Part shown: positions 51,995-60,736 of the stretch, in pieces | Layout: each line of letters begins with the position of its first letter | How positions within the stretch are numbered: position 1 is the stretch's first letter | Origin: D2472 sp964275585 | Lineage (GTDB): Bacteria > Pseudomonadota > Gammaproteobacteria > Magnimaribacterales > D2472 | Assembly (NCBI GenBank): GCA_964275585.1 | Contig: CAXYCJ010000013.1 | Location: 124,001-188,000 of the forward strand | Direction: 5' to 3' | Length of the DNA: 64,000 nucleotides | Notes under the pieces: generated by a model | Databases searched by the model: none | What the model was told of the DNA's origin: nothing | What the model saw: the letters and a program-made list of their open reading frames with translations, nothing else | Position numbers and translations under genes: made by a program

Positions 51995-54595
51995 TTAAGA
52001 ACGAACCCTTTCATTTTCAGGATCATATAAAGACCCTTTGCCAACTATTTGAACGGTCATTGGATAAACTCCGTTACCGTTTTCGTTAAAATACTCCAGC
52101 GACATTGGCTTCCCTGGTATAGCGATATTTGTAGGTAGGTATCCCATAACTACGTGTTTTTTTATTGATGGACAATAGGACATGCCAGTGCTATAGGACC
52201 GGCGACCTTTGCTGTCTATAGGAACTTCTCCTGTATCAGGATCAATGATTGGTGAGATCCCGACCGGATAACGTGTTTCACCCGATACATTGAGATTATC
52301 CAGCGTCATTGTGCAAAGAATTGTACTAGGCTCTTCTTCTCGATGAGCAAGGTGTGCTGCTTTACCATGAAAATCTGCTTCTTTTACTAGACGCCTTTCA
52401 ATAGCAGATTCACAAGCATTATAATTGCTCTCTAGATCTGCACCTTGAAGTCGAAAGCTTTTTTCAAGGCGTCGACTGTTGGCATAAGTTTCGATGCCTA
52501 CTGGCACAACTCCAACTTCGAGCAAGGAGTCGTAAAGTGCTAGACCCTCTTCACTGTCATTATTTAAATAAATTTCCCAGCCGCTTTCACCAACATAGGA
52601 AATGCGTGATGCCCAGACATCAATTTTCTTTCCTCCAGATAAATTTAAGGTCAGGTTCTTTGCAGCAACAAAAGGAAAATTTTCTATGGTAATTTTATTA
52701 GGGTCAATAAAATGGCCCAAGGCATCTTTTGCTTTAGGTCCCCACAATCCTAAAGTTGCTTTATCGTGGGTTCGAATCTTAATGTCTGCGTCTAACCCCA
52801 TATCATCTCGATAATTGCGCAAGGTTAACCAGTCTCGGTTACCATCGGCTCCACCAGTCACCACTCGGAAACTATCTGAGCCTAGGCGAGAGATGGTAAG
52901 GTCTGCATGTACGCCGCCATCCTCATCCAGGAAATTCGTATAAATCATTCGGCCTTCAGGAGTATTGCCGCCAATCTTTGCAACAGAGAGATATTCCAAC
53001 ATGCGCTCTGCATCTGGACCCTCTATGTCCATGATTGGAAAGTGCGATAGATTTATCATCCCAGCTAAATCACTCATAGCTAGATGTTCTGCGTTAGCAA
53101 TTTCATAGGGTACGTGGCGTCGATCCCACTCATTCTCTCTAACCGGAACCTCTTGTAAATAACTATTTAGTTTTTCTCGATTGCTCTCATAAGCAAGAGC
53201 GCGTTCCCAGCCAGCTACTTCATTATCAAAGTAGCCCCCAAGCTCTTTTTCCCTTGCATAAAAAGGGCTGACAAAAAGTTCTCTTTGACTGATGTATGGC
53301 TCTCTGGGATGAACAGCAGGGGTGTAGATAGTTTGAGCATTTTCAAAAGCTCGCGTTTTCACAAAATCTTTTTCTTTTTGCGCGGGATAAAATCTGGCAA
53401 TGTCAAAAGAATGCATGTCCACCTGAGTTTTGCCATTGATCATTAATTCGGCGCAGAGTCTTGCACATCCAGGACCGTCTTTAACCCAAACTGCTTCACA
53501 TAACCAAAAACCTCTGACTTCCGGGCTTTCACCTATTAAAGAGCCAGCGTCAGGAGTGACCGATAACAAGCCATTGAATGAACTTTTTTCATCCCAGCCC
53601 AAATCAGCAAGTATAGGGGTTGTTTCGAATGCTTTTTCGAGGGGTTCGGCGACTTCTTCAAGTTCTAGGTATCTCATAGAGTCAGAGCCCATGGTCTTTT
53701 TGGGATTGCCAATATCCTCAGGATCAACAAGTCGGGGATCCTTATCTTCGTAAAAACCCCATTCCAGCATTCCTCCATGGAGTCTGCCTGTATCTCTGAC
53801 GTAAGCTGAATTTCCTTGATCACGAAGTAGTGGATAGACAAGTAATTCCTCGGTTCCCTGTATCTCAGGAAGTGGGCCAAAAAATAGTAAAGGGTGTTCT
53901 ACTGGCATCAGTGGGATTGGAACGCCAGCCATCTCTCCCATTAAAGGTCCCCAGATTCCAGATGCAATTACAACTTTGTCAGTTTTGATTGTTCCTTTAT
54001 CGGTTTTTACTCCAGTAATACGTCCATTCTCCATTTCAAATCCTACCGCTGGTGTGTCAGTATATGTACTTAAAGCACCTTTCTCTTTGGCACTTTCTAC
54101 GGCAAAGTTCACCACATCTTGAGAGCGGGGGGTTACTAAGCCAGCATCTGGATCCCACATTGCACCTCGTATTGACTCTTCATCTAATAATGGAAATTTT
54201 TCTTTAGCTTCGGATGCAGAAATTAAACTGACGTTAGTCCCGAAAGCTTTACCTGATTCAACTTTCCGTTTGAGTTCTTCCCATCGTGCATCGTCGTCTT
54301 TTCGGCAGATCTCTAGACCTCCTTTTTTTAGAAAGAAACCATTCTCTTCATAAAAATTTCGACTAAAATTAGTTGCCCAGCAGCCTAGTTTGTCATGAGT
54401 TGTGTTGTAGACGAAATCCGAAGCATGGGCGGTGGATGCTATGTCTGAAGGAATTATGGTAGATTTTTCTAACCCTACAATATTTTTTTGACCGAGTTCT
54501 GTGAGCCAGTATGCTAGCATCGACCCAACAATCCCGCCTACTCCGACGATGACAACTTCAGCATCTGTAGGAAATTTAGAGGATTTTGTTGACAT
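51995..54595 (-). CDS. Dimethylglycine/sarcosine dehydrogenase-like flavoprotein
   Basis: An 866-aa two-part enzyme. Residues ~12-400 form a DAO-type FAD domain (VVIVGVGGIVGSMLAYWL; STAHASDFV with His57 where DMGDH binds FAD covalently). Residues ~420-860 form a GcvT-like THF domain (HFPIMDIEGPDAERMLEYL; YVGESGWEIYLNND; GKAAHLAHREE). It probably oxidises an N-methyl group of dimethylglycine or sarcosine, passing formaldehyde to THF as methylene-THF. It is divergent from the betaine-homocysteine methyltransferase gene, whose product is dimethylglycine. The exact substrate (dimethylglycine versus sarcosine or another amine) is inferred. Confidence 0.85.
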   Translation of the reverse strand: MSTKSSKFPTDAEVVIVGVGGIVGSMLAYWLTELGQKNIVGLEKSTIIPSDIASTAHASDFVYNTTHDKLGCWATNFSRNFYEENGFFLKKGGLEICRKDDDARWEELKRKVESGKAFGTNVSLISASEAKEKFPLLDEESIRGAMWDPDAGLVTPRSQDVVNFAVESAKEKGALSTYTDTPAVGFEMENGRITGVKTDKGTIKTDKVVIASGIWGPLMGEMAGVPIPLMPVEHPLLFFGPLPEIQGTEELLVYPLLRDQGNSAYVRDTGRLHGGMLEWGFYEDKDPRLVDPEDIGNPKKTMGSDSMRYLELEEVAEPLEKAFETTPILADLGWDEKSSFNGLLSVTPDAGSLIGESPEVRGFWLCEAVWVKDGPGCARLCAELMINGKTQVDMHSFDIARFYPAQKEKDFVKTRAFENAQTIYTPAVHPREPYISQRELFVSPFYAREKELGGYFDNEVAGWERALAYESNREKLNSYLQEVPVRENEWDRRHVPYEIANAEHLAMSDLAGMINLSHFPIMDIEGPDAERMLEYLSVAKIGGNTPEGRMIYTNFLDEDGGVHADLTISRLGSDSFRVVTGGADGNRDWLTLRNYRDDMGLDADIKIRTHDKATLGLWGPKAKDALGHFIDPNKITIENFPFVAAKNLTLNLSGGKKIDVWASRISYVGESGWEIYLNNDSEEGLALYDSLLEVGVVPVGIETYANSRRLEKSFRLQGADLESNYNACESAIERRLVKEADFHGKAAHLAHREEEPSTILCTMTLDNLNVSGETRYPVGISPIIDPDTGEVPIDSKGRRSYSTGMSYCPSIKKHVVMGYLPTNIAIPGKPMSLEYFNENGNGVYPMTVQIVGKGSLYDPENERVRS

Positions 54596-54886
54596 CTTTT
54601 TTTACTAATAAAATTCTTATATTTGGATAATATTCCTCATAGATATATCTGTCCAATACTTTTTCATTTCAATATTTATTGACAGAATTGATACAAATAA
54701 ATATTATATAAGTTCGTGATTTGATCTTATTGCCGCGAGTTTAAATAAAGAGCTAAAACGGAAATTATTCCCAGGATTTAACTAAAAACACAATGTAGTT
54801 TTTTAAAAACAACATATGTGTAAGTTCGTTATTAGATTGTATATATCACAACATTAATTGAACTTGATTTTTTGAGGTATAGGGTA
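54596..54886. promoter_or_regulatory. Divergent regulatory region with a 17-base direct repeat
   Basis: This 291-base AT-rich spacer separates the dimethylglycine-dehydrogenase-like and methyltransferase genes. TAAGTTCGTGATTTGAT at 54709-54725 and TAAGTTCGTTATTAGAT at 54821-54837 match at 15 of 17 positions, 112 bases apart. They could be operator sites for a shared regulator. I see no open reading frame of note and no riboswitch that I can recognise; the ribosome site GAGG (54874-54877) belongs to the plus-strand gene. Confidence 0.45.
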
Positions 54887-55945
54887 ATGAAAAGACAATT
54901 AATAGAAAGGTTAAATGAGGGTCCTGTAATTTGCGCAGAAGGCTTTTTATTTGAAATTGAAAAAAGAGGTTATCTCTCTGCAGGTGAGTTTGTGCCTATG
55001 GTGTCACTTGAGCATCCTGAAGCATTAGAAAATCTGCATAAAGATTTTCAACATGCAGGTTCTGATGTTGTTGAGGCTTTTACTTATAACGCTCATAGAG
55101 AAAAAATGAGAGTGATTGGCAAAGAAGAGCTTCTTGAGCCATTAAACAGAGCTGCATTACAGATTGCAAAAAAAGTGGCTGATAATCCAATTGGTGGGGG
55201 AGAGGCTAACTTGATGGCAGGCAATATTTCAAACTCTAATATTTGGGAAGAGGGCAACAAAGAAAGTCATGCGGAAGTTGAAAGAATGTTTAGCGAAATG
55301 GTTGAGTGGTCAGTAGATGAGGGAGCTGACTTATTGGTAGGTGAAACCTTTTATTACGCCGAAGAAGCATACTTGGCTCTAGATATTATTCAAAAAGCTG
55401 GATTACCATCAGTTATCACTATTGCCCCAATGGCTGAAAATGTGATGAGAGACGGTGTGTCGATTATGGATGTTTGCAAAGAACTTGAGCAAAGAGGTGC
55501 CGATGTTGTTGGTATGAACTGCTTTAGGGGCCCAGACACTATGATGCCTTACCTAAGAGAGCTTAGAAAAGTTTTGAAATGTCATATGGCAGCTCTGCCA
55601 CTTCCGTTTCGAACAACAGAGGCCAATCCAACTTTCTTTAACTTGCCTGATGACAACGGATGCTCATGCCCAGCTCCCCATGGAAGAACATTCCCAACGG
55701 CATTGGATCCTTTATATTGCAACAGATATGAAATACATGCTTTTGCTAAAGAATCTTTTGAGCTAGGCATTAATTATCTTGGTGTTTGCTGTGGTGCTAC
55801 ACCAATGCATATTCGTGAAGTTGCAGAAGCTGCAGGATTAACCGTCCCTGCAAGCAAGTACAGAGAAAACATGTCAAATCATTTTATGTATGGGAATAGC
55901 GAGAGAATTGCAGAACACATGCAGGAATTTGGAGACAAAGCTTAG
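54887..55945 (+). CDS. Betaine-homocysteine S-methyltransferase-like protein
   Basis: A 352-aa zinc-dependent homocysteine methyltransferase. Substrate-barrel segments are EGFLFEIEKRGYL, EAFTYNAHREKMRVIG, GETFYYAEEA and the zinc cysteines in VVGMNCFRGP and LGVCCGATPMHIREVA. The family resemblance is to BHMT, which takes a methyl from glycine betaine (or DMSP) and leaves dimethylglycine. The ATG at 54887 is chosen over a TTG at 54872, because GAGG lies between them nine bases before the ATG. Its expected product is the expected substrate of the divergent flavoprotein. Confidence 0.85.
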   Translation: MKRQLIERLNEGPVICAEGFLFEIEKRGYLSAGEFVPMVSLEHPEALENLHKDFQHAGSDVVEAFTYNAHREKMRVIGKEELLEPLNRAALQIAKKVADNPIGGGEANLMAGNISNSNIWEEGNKESHAEVERMFSEMVEWSVDEGADLLVGETFYYAEEAYLALDIIQKAGLPSVITIAPMAENVMRDGVSIMDVCKELEQRGADVVGMNCFRGPDTMMPYLRELRKVLKCHMAALPLPFRTTEANPTFFNLPDDNGCSCPAPHGRTFPTALDPLYCNRYEIHAFAKESFELGINYLGVCCGATPMHIREVAEAAGLTVPASKYRENMSNHFMYGNSERIAEHMQEFGDKA

Positions 55946-55962
55946 ACTTCCATTGAGTTACT

Positions 55963-55990
55963 GATGGGAGGCTATTAGTCCTCCCATCTT
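55963..55990. terminator. Bidirectional terminator-like hairpin
   Basis: GATGGGAGG (55963-55971) and CCTCCCATC (55980-55988) make a perfect nine-base GC-rich stem with an eight-base loop. It lies between two convergent genes and can serve both; the flanks are AT-rich rather than pure T. Confidence 0.8.
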
Positions 55991-55992
55991 AA

Positions 55993-57183
55993 TTAATTCG
56001 ATTGCCAAGATCGTGTAATACTAATATTTTCTTCAAAGTTACCAAGCGGAAGGTTAAGGAACTTTGATATCTCATCCAATACATCAGATATAAAATCATG
56101 TGGATCAATGTGACCGGCCTCAGGAGCTAATACTCCAGCTTCATTTATTTTTCCTTCGGCTAGCATTTTAATTCCACAGGCTAACGGGATTCCAGTAATT
56201 TCTCCCATGCCTATGCCATCAGAAGAACCATCATCATTTATTATGCAAACTCCCACGCTCGCTGGAACTCCATTTTTTGAACCATGCGCAAATCCATACA
56301 TGGAAGGAAGATGATCATTAGCATTAGGTTTCTTTTGATGAGATTCTTGGCTTTCTAACCATGAAAATAAAGTTGATGCTTTTTCCTTGCCAAGGAAACC
56401 AATGTTCACCAGGCCTGTTAGAGCTTTGATAATAATTGAGTCGAGGGAACCACCGTGGGCAAGATTAATACAATCTTTAAGCTCTGAAAAATAATGAGGA
56501 AATGTTACTGCTTCAGGATGACCAAAAATATTACCAGCAAAATTAGGTAACCCTGGGTATTCAACATTTATTGCCTGAAGAGGCTTAACCATTTTATAGG
56601 CACTATCTTGATATATTTTTACCTTGCCAGTCATTTGCTCAATTGCATGCAACATAGCAGCATTGGTAGATTGTTGCTTAGCAGTTTCATCTATAGTTGC
56701 CGCACCGGCATCCCAGCCGGTATAGACTGTCGTGACTTCATCTAATTCACGTATGGCAATGAGCGCCATCAAATTTGTTAGTCCAGGGCTTGCACCAAGT
56801 CCAATAGTGGCAGACACACCAGCTGATTTAGCATTAGCATCAAGCTTCATCATTTCAAGTGTTGGCTCCCAATCATCACAAATATCTAAATAGTGGCATC
56901 CTGAAGATATGGCAGCACTTAGAATAGGTTCGCCAAATTTAAAAAAAGGGCCACAGGTATTTACCACAATATTAATATTCTCCATTGCTAGTTTAAGAGC
57001 CTGAACATCTCTCACATCAAGCTGAATAGCAGAAACTTTATTATTTAGGGTGGCCGCAAAAGATGTCGCACTTTCTTCATTAATATCGGCAATAATTATT
57101 TCATCTATAGCATCAAAGTTTTGAGCTGCCTTAAGGGCATAGCGGGCCATGCTACCGCATCCACCAATTGCAAGAATTTTCAT
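55993..57183 (-). CDS. Saccharopine dehydrogenase-family NAD(P) protein
   Basis: A 396-aa protein with an N-terminal Rossmann domain (MKILAIGGCGSMARYALKAA; IIADIN) and the saccharopine-dehydrogenase-like continuation NTCGPFFKFGEPILSAAISS, YLDICDDWEPT, and GLGASPGLTNLMALIA. The family includes saccharopine and carboxynorspermidine dehydrogenases; the true substrate here is unknown. It is divergent from a distant relative with 58 bases between starts, an arrangement that suggests a shared pathway. Confidence 0.8.
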   Translation of the reverse strand: MKILAIGGCGSMARYALKAAQNFDAIDEIIIADINEESATSFAATLNNKVSAIQLDVRDVQALKLAMENINIVVNTCGPFFKFGEPILSAAISSGCHYLDICDDWEPTLEMMKLDANAKSAGVSATIGLGASPGLTNLMALIAIRELDEVTTVYTGWDAGAATIDETAKQQSTNAAMLHAIEQMTGKVKIYQDSAYKMVKPLQAINVEYPGLPNFAGNIFGHPEAVTFPHYFSELKDCINLAHGGSLDSIIIKALTGLVNIGFLGKEKASTLFSWLESQESHQKKPNANDHLPSMYGFAHGSKNGVPASVGVCIINDDGSSDGIGMGEITGIPLACGIKMLAEGKINEAGVLAPEAGHIDPHDFISDVLDEISKFLNLPLGNFEENISITRSWQSN

Positions 57184-57241
57184 AATTTACTCCGGAGCTT
57201 TTTCACTTTACTATCTAATTTTAAAACTAAGTAACCTACCA

Positions 57242-58429
57242 ATGCAAAAAGATATAGATATTATTATTTATGGAGCAACAGGCTTCACAGGTCAACTTTG
57301 CGTTAAGTATTTTCAGTCACTGAACACAGGCGTGAATTGGGCTATTGCAGGAAGAGACCAAGAGAAGCTCCAAAAAGTAGCTTCAGATAATTCTGTAGAT
57401 GTTGAGATTCTTATTGCTGACTCAAATGATGAGGTGGCATTAAATATTCTTACCTCAAGAGCAAAAGTTATTTTATCTACGACAGGACCCTTTCATCGAT
57501 ATGGATCAAAGCTCGTTACATCCTGTGTCAAGAACAGCGCTAACTATGTAGATATCACAGGTGAAAATTTCTGGGTTAAAGGTCTTATTGCCAAACATCA
57601 CGAAGAAGCATCTGCAAAGGGAATTAGAATTATTCCTTCTTGTGGTTATGACTCCATTCCATCAGACCTAGGAGTTTTTTATTCAGCCAAAGCTCTTAAT
57701 AAGCCAATCAAAAGAATTGAATCATTTCATTCATGGGAAGGGGGAGCGTCAGGTGGAACCCTCGAGACCATGTTTTCAATGGGAGATCTAGATTTAGGCG
57801 ATGATCTTTTAGATCCATATCTACTAAACCCTAAAGATTCATACACACAAGAGCAAAAAGACCAAAGCAGCGATAGGGTAGGCATAGCCAAGAACAATGA
57901 GATTAATGCATGGTCAGGCCCCTTTATTATGGCAACTGCCAATACTAGAGTGGTTAGACGAACCGAAGCATTATTGGGCTTAAGGCAGGAATCATACGGG
58001 TCTAATTTTACCTATCAGGAATATGCCTTTCATAAAAGTTGGTTTAGTGCCTTTAAATCTCTCATCATCACAGGAATATCAGTTTTGGTGCTTATGTCGC
58101 CACTTAAAAGAGCAGTAAAACCCTTTTTACCCAAACCGGGAGAAGGTCCTTCGGAAACCGTTCAAGAGAATGGATGGTTTGACTGCAAGTACATAGTTGA
58201 AACAGAAGATGGAGAGAAATCAGTTTTTAACATGAATGCAAAAGGAGACCCGGGTTATAAGGTCACAGCAAAACTTATTTCAGAATGCGCTCTTTGCTTG
58301 ATTGAAGATGCAGACGATTTACCTGGAGGTTCAGAGTATGGAGGAGTCCTTACCAGTGCCTCAGGTTTAGGCAATTCTCTAATTTCTAGATTGAGTAAAG
58401 TAGGGGTTAATTTTAAGGGACCGCTTTAA
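57242..58429 (+). CDS. Saccharopine dehydrogenase-like oxidoreductase
   Basis: A 395-aa protein starting MQKDIDIIIYGATGFTGQLC at ATG 57242; the longer frame upstream has no ribosome site and overlaps the divergent gene. It has the Rossmann GATGFTG, STTGPFHRYGSKLV, NYVDITGENFWVKG and SCGYDSIPSDLGVFY, the signature of the trans-acting enoyl-reductase/SCCPDH-like subfamily. A hydrophobic stretch SLIITGISVLVLMSPL near residue 280 suggests membrane contact. Members act on lipids in mycobacteria; here the role is unknown. Confidence 0.8.
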   Translation: MQKDIDIIIYGATGFTGQLCVKYFQSLNTGVNWAIAGRDQEKLQKVASDNSVDVEILIADSNDEVALNILTSRAKVILSTTGPFHRYGSKLVTSCVKNSANYVDITGENFWVKGLIAKHHEEASAKGIRIIPSCGYDSIPSDLGVFYSAKALNKPIKRIESFHSWEGGASGGTLETMFSMGDLDLGDDLLDPYLLNPKDSYTQEQKDQSSDRVGIAKNNEINAWSGPFIMATANTRVVRRTEALLGLRQESYGSNFTYQEYAFHKSWFSAFKSLIITGISVLVLMSPLKRAVKPFLPKPGEGPSETVQENGWFDCKYIVETEDGEKSVFNMNAKGDPGYKVTAKLISECALCLIEDADDLPGGSEYGGVLTSASGLGNSLISRLSKVGVNFKGPL

Positions 58430-58464
58430 CGCTTAAAACTTCATATTTGAAATCAACTAGAAAA

Positions 58465-59502
58465 TTAGAGTTGTTCAATCCAGTTAGCAATAAGATCTAT
58501 CCCAGCTTGATCTGCAAGTGCTCTGCCCGACTCTGGCATCATGATTCCAGGATCTAGAGATTTCATTCGATAGATCAAAATAGAGTCATCAGGTTTGCCA
58601 GGCACGATAGAATATTTTAGATTTCCACTTGCTCTTCCCGCAGCAACTGGTTTTTTGAAAATACCTAAATGCTCTTTTTTCTTCTCGGTTAGATTCAGGT
58701 AAAGGCCAGTGGTATCGGCAGAGCCACCACGTAAATGACAATGTCCACAATTAATATCTAAATATGCTCTAGCCCGATCCTCCAAAGGCGCATTAACATC
58801 TAAATAGCCGTGCATCGATTCCGCTTGGAGCTTGCTATCTATCCAACCTTGAGCAGCCCAATACAGCAATTGATTCATTTCTTGAGATTCATATTGCAGT
58901 GTTTTATCCATGTTTCTAACTTTCGGGCCAATAGGAGTCATTACTTTATTAACTTGATGGCATTCCTTGCATTGATTTTGATTGGGAGCTCGATATCTGA
59001 TATCAATGATTTCACCATACGAATTGATAAATGTAGTCGGGATCGTTGCTCCAGCTATTATTCTTTTTGCATCTGTTTGATCTTCATTCCAAACATAGCT
59101 GACTGCTTTCCAGCCCAAATCAGTATTAATCAAAAGCCGAGTTTCCAATAGTTGCTGATCCATCGGACCATTTGTATTTAAATAAGCAAAAGTTTTTATA
59201 AGCGTTGATCCAACTGGAAATATAAATACCTTATCTTTTATATAACCCAGCTTTTGATTATCTGGCACATAAACAAAACGCAATTTATCTGTGTAATCAG
59301 AAAATAATGGGCTTACTAGTGAATAGGGGTGAACATCTTGCGCAGGGATCTGCTTTTGCATATTCTGAAAAAAACCAAATTCAGATAAATTTTGAGGAAC
59401 CGTTGAAGATTTTAAGAGGCCTGCATTTACTGAGCTTTGAACTTGAGTTCCAAACAAAAGTAGGACGAAAAATAGTAACGAAGCTTTCTTAGAAGATTTC
59501 AT
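58465..59502 (-). CDS. Diheme c-type cytochrome (SO2930/HNE_0200-like)
   Basis: A 345-aa exported protein with a signal peptide (ASLLFFVLLLFGTQVQSSVNA) and two heme-attachment sites, CKECH at 178-182 and CGHCH at 252-256, with C-terminal Met-rich SLDPGIMMPESGRA that may supply axial Met. From memory the layout matches the diheme cytochrome family found next to a parallel beta-helix protein (TIGR03806 with TIGR03805). ATG 59502 is preferred to TTG 59505. Its start overlaps the beta-helix gene by 14 bases. The redox partner is unknown. Confidence 0.8.
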   Translation of the reverse strand: MKSSKKASLLFFVLLLFGTQVQSSVNAGLLKSSTVPQNLSEFGFFQNMQKQIPAQDVHPYSLVSPLFSDYTDKLRFVYVPDNQKLGYIKDKVFIFPVGSTLIKTFAYLNTNGPMDQQLLETRLLINTDLGWKAVSYVWNEDQTDAKRIIAGATIPTTFINSYGEIIDIRYRAPNQNQCKECHQVNKVMTPIGPKVRNMDKTLQYESQEMNQLLYWAAQGWIDSKLQAESMHGYLDVNAPLEDRARAYLDINCGHCHLRGGSADTTGLYLNLTEKKKEHLGIFKKPVAAGRASGNLKYSIVPGKPDDSILIYRMKSLDPGIMMPESGRALADQAGIDLIANWIEQL

Positions 59503-60736
59503 CAAACTCTACAGGAGCCAGTGGCTTGATAATGCCTTCAAATTCATTAATATCAAGAATTGCAGGTTCGAAAAGAGGCAGCATATACCCAATTGGTTTT
59601 ATTGCTAGCAATGTTCCATCTCCATTATTACTAATAACCATTCTTTCATTCTCAGGCTGACCAAAAATAAGTTGGGAGATTGGAACTAAGCCATCCCAGA
59701 AAATATCAGGCATATTGCCGCCTGATAACTCATATAGAATTTGAGCTAATTCACCCTTGCTCGTATCAGGGTTATATCCGGTTGGGCCAAATGTATTTCC
59801 ATGAATTTGAATAGATTTTGGGTGAGGATAGTAAGCCTCATCATCGGTATCATTCCCATAGGTCACCACTGCTATGTTTACAGTATCATTTTCTCCAATC
59901 TCATTATTAAAAATTTCTACATCAGAATTGGCTTGAATGATCACCCCAGTCCCTCTTGGCACCTCGCCAACAATATTCCCTTCGGGGGCAAAGTTATCAG
60001 TGTTGTTGCCAACTGAGCGATTATTGAAGACTCTTACATGATGGCCGCCCTGTTGAGGCAAACTAGGTAAATCAAAAACTAATATTCCACCCGTATTATT
60101 AGTTGCAAGATTGTCATGAACATCTGCAAAGTAAGAATTTTCGATTTCTATTCCTGCTACATTAAATTCAGCCCGACTATTCCTAACAATAATGTACTTT
60201 GATTGACCAACATAAATGCCTGCATCTGAGGCTCCAATAGCAACACACCCATCAATAAGAACATTGGTTGATTCCACTGGGTATAACCCATAAGCTCCAT
60301 TCTTTGGGCTAGGACCATTTGTCCATTCAGTCTTCACCCTTAGAAATTTAATATTCCTAACACCCTTTACCTTAATTGCATCCCCTTTTGCATTTTGCAC
60401 AGAGAAATCTTGAAGAGTGACATTATCCGATGTAACGCTTAGTCCTTGAGCACCACTTTGCTGATTTTGAAAGTCCAGTATGGTCTGGTTCATGCCTTCG
60501 CCTTCAATCTGGACACCATCCACATCCAATGACAGAGAGTCCTCTAAGTGAAACGTACCAGCAGTTAATCGAATGACATCACCGGGCTCTGCAAGAATTA
60601 GGGCTTCTTGAATTTGCTCATATGAATTTGATGAAGGTTGAATAATTTGCACAGCCGCATGAAGGTACCCACTTAAAAAAAGCGGAGCAATAAAACTTAG
60701 CTTAGATAGCTTGAGGAATTTCGCCAAACTTCTCAA
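59489..60736 (-). CDS. Exported parallel beta-helix protein
   Basis: A 415-aa protein with a signal peptide (LSFIAPLFLSGYLHAA) and right-handed beta-helix repeats between about 60 and 280: VQIEGEGMNQTILDFQ, NVTLQDFSVQNAKGDAIKVK, SDAGIYVGQSKYIIVRNSRA and VAGIEIENSYFADVHDNLA. This fold occurs in polysaccharide-acting and surface proteins. It is fixed between the ferritin-like gene (35-base overlap) and the cytochrome gene (14-base overlap). The TTG at 60736 is one start option; another is TTG 60727. Function unknown. Confidence 0.8.
   Translation of the reverse strand: MRSLAKFLKLSKLSFIAPLFLSGYLHAAVQIIQPSSNSYEQIQEALILAEPGDVIRLTAGTFHLEDSLSLDVDGVQIEGEGMNQTILDFQNQQSGAQGLSVTSDNVTLQDFSVQNAKGDAIKVKGVRNIKFLRVKTEWTNGPSPKNGAYGLYPVESTNVLIDGCVAIGASDAGIYVGQSKYIIVRNSRAEFNVAGIEIENSYFADVHDNLATNNTGGILVFDLPSLPQQGGHHVRVFNNRSVGNNTDNFAPEGNIVGEVPRGTGVIIQANSDVEIFNNEIGENDTVNIAVVTYGNDTDDEAYYPHPKSIQIHGNTFGPTGYNPDTSKGELAQILYELSGGNMPDIFWDGLVPISQLIFGQPENERMVISNNGDGTLLAIKPIGYMLPLFEPAILDINEFEGIIKPLAPVEFDEIF

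Noticed and set aside
51991..52005. Perfect short palindrome TTCGTT-AAG-AACGAA
   Set aside because: It covers the stop of the flavoprotein gene, occurs once, has no T-run and shares only GTTCGT with the upstream repeats, so it is weak as operator or terminator.
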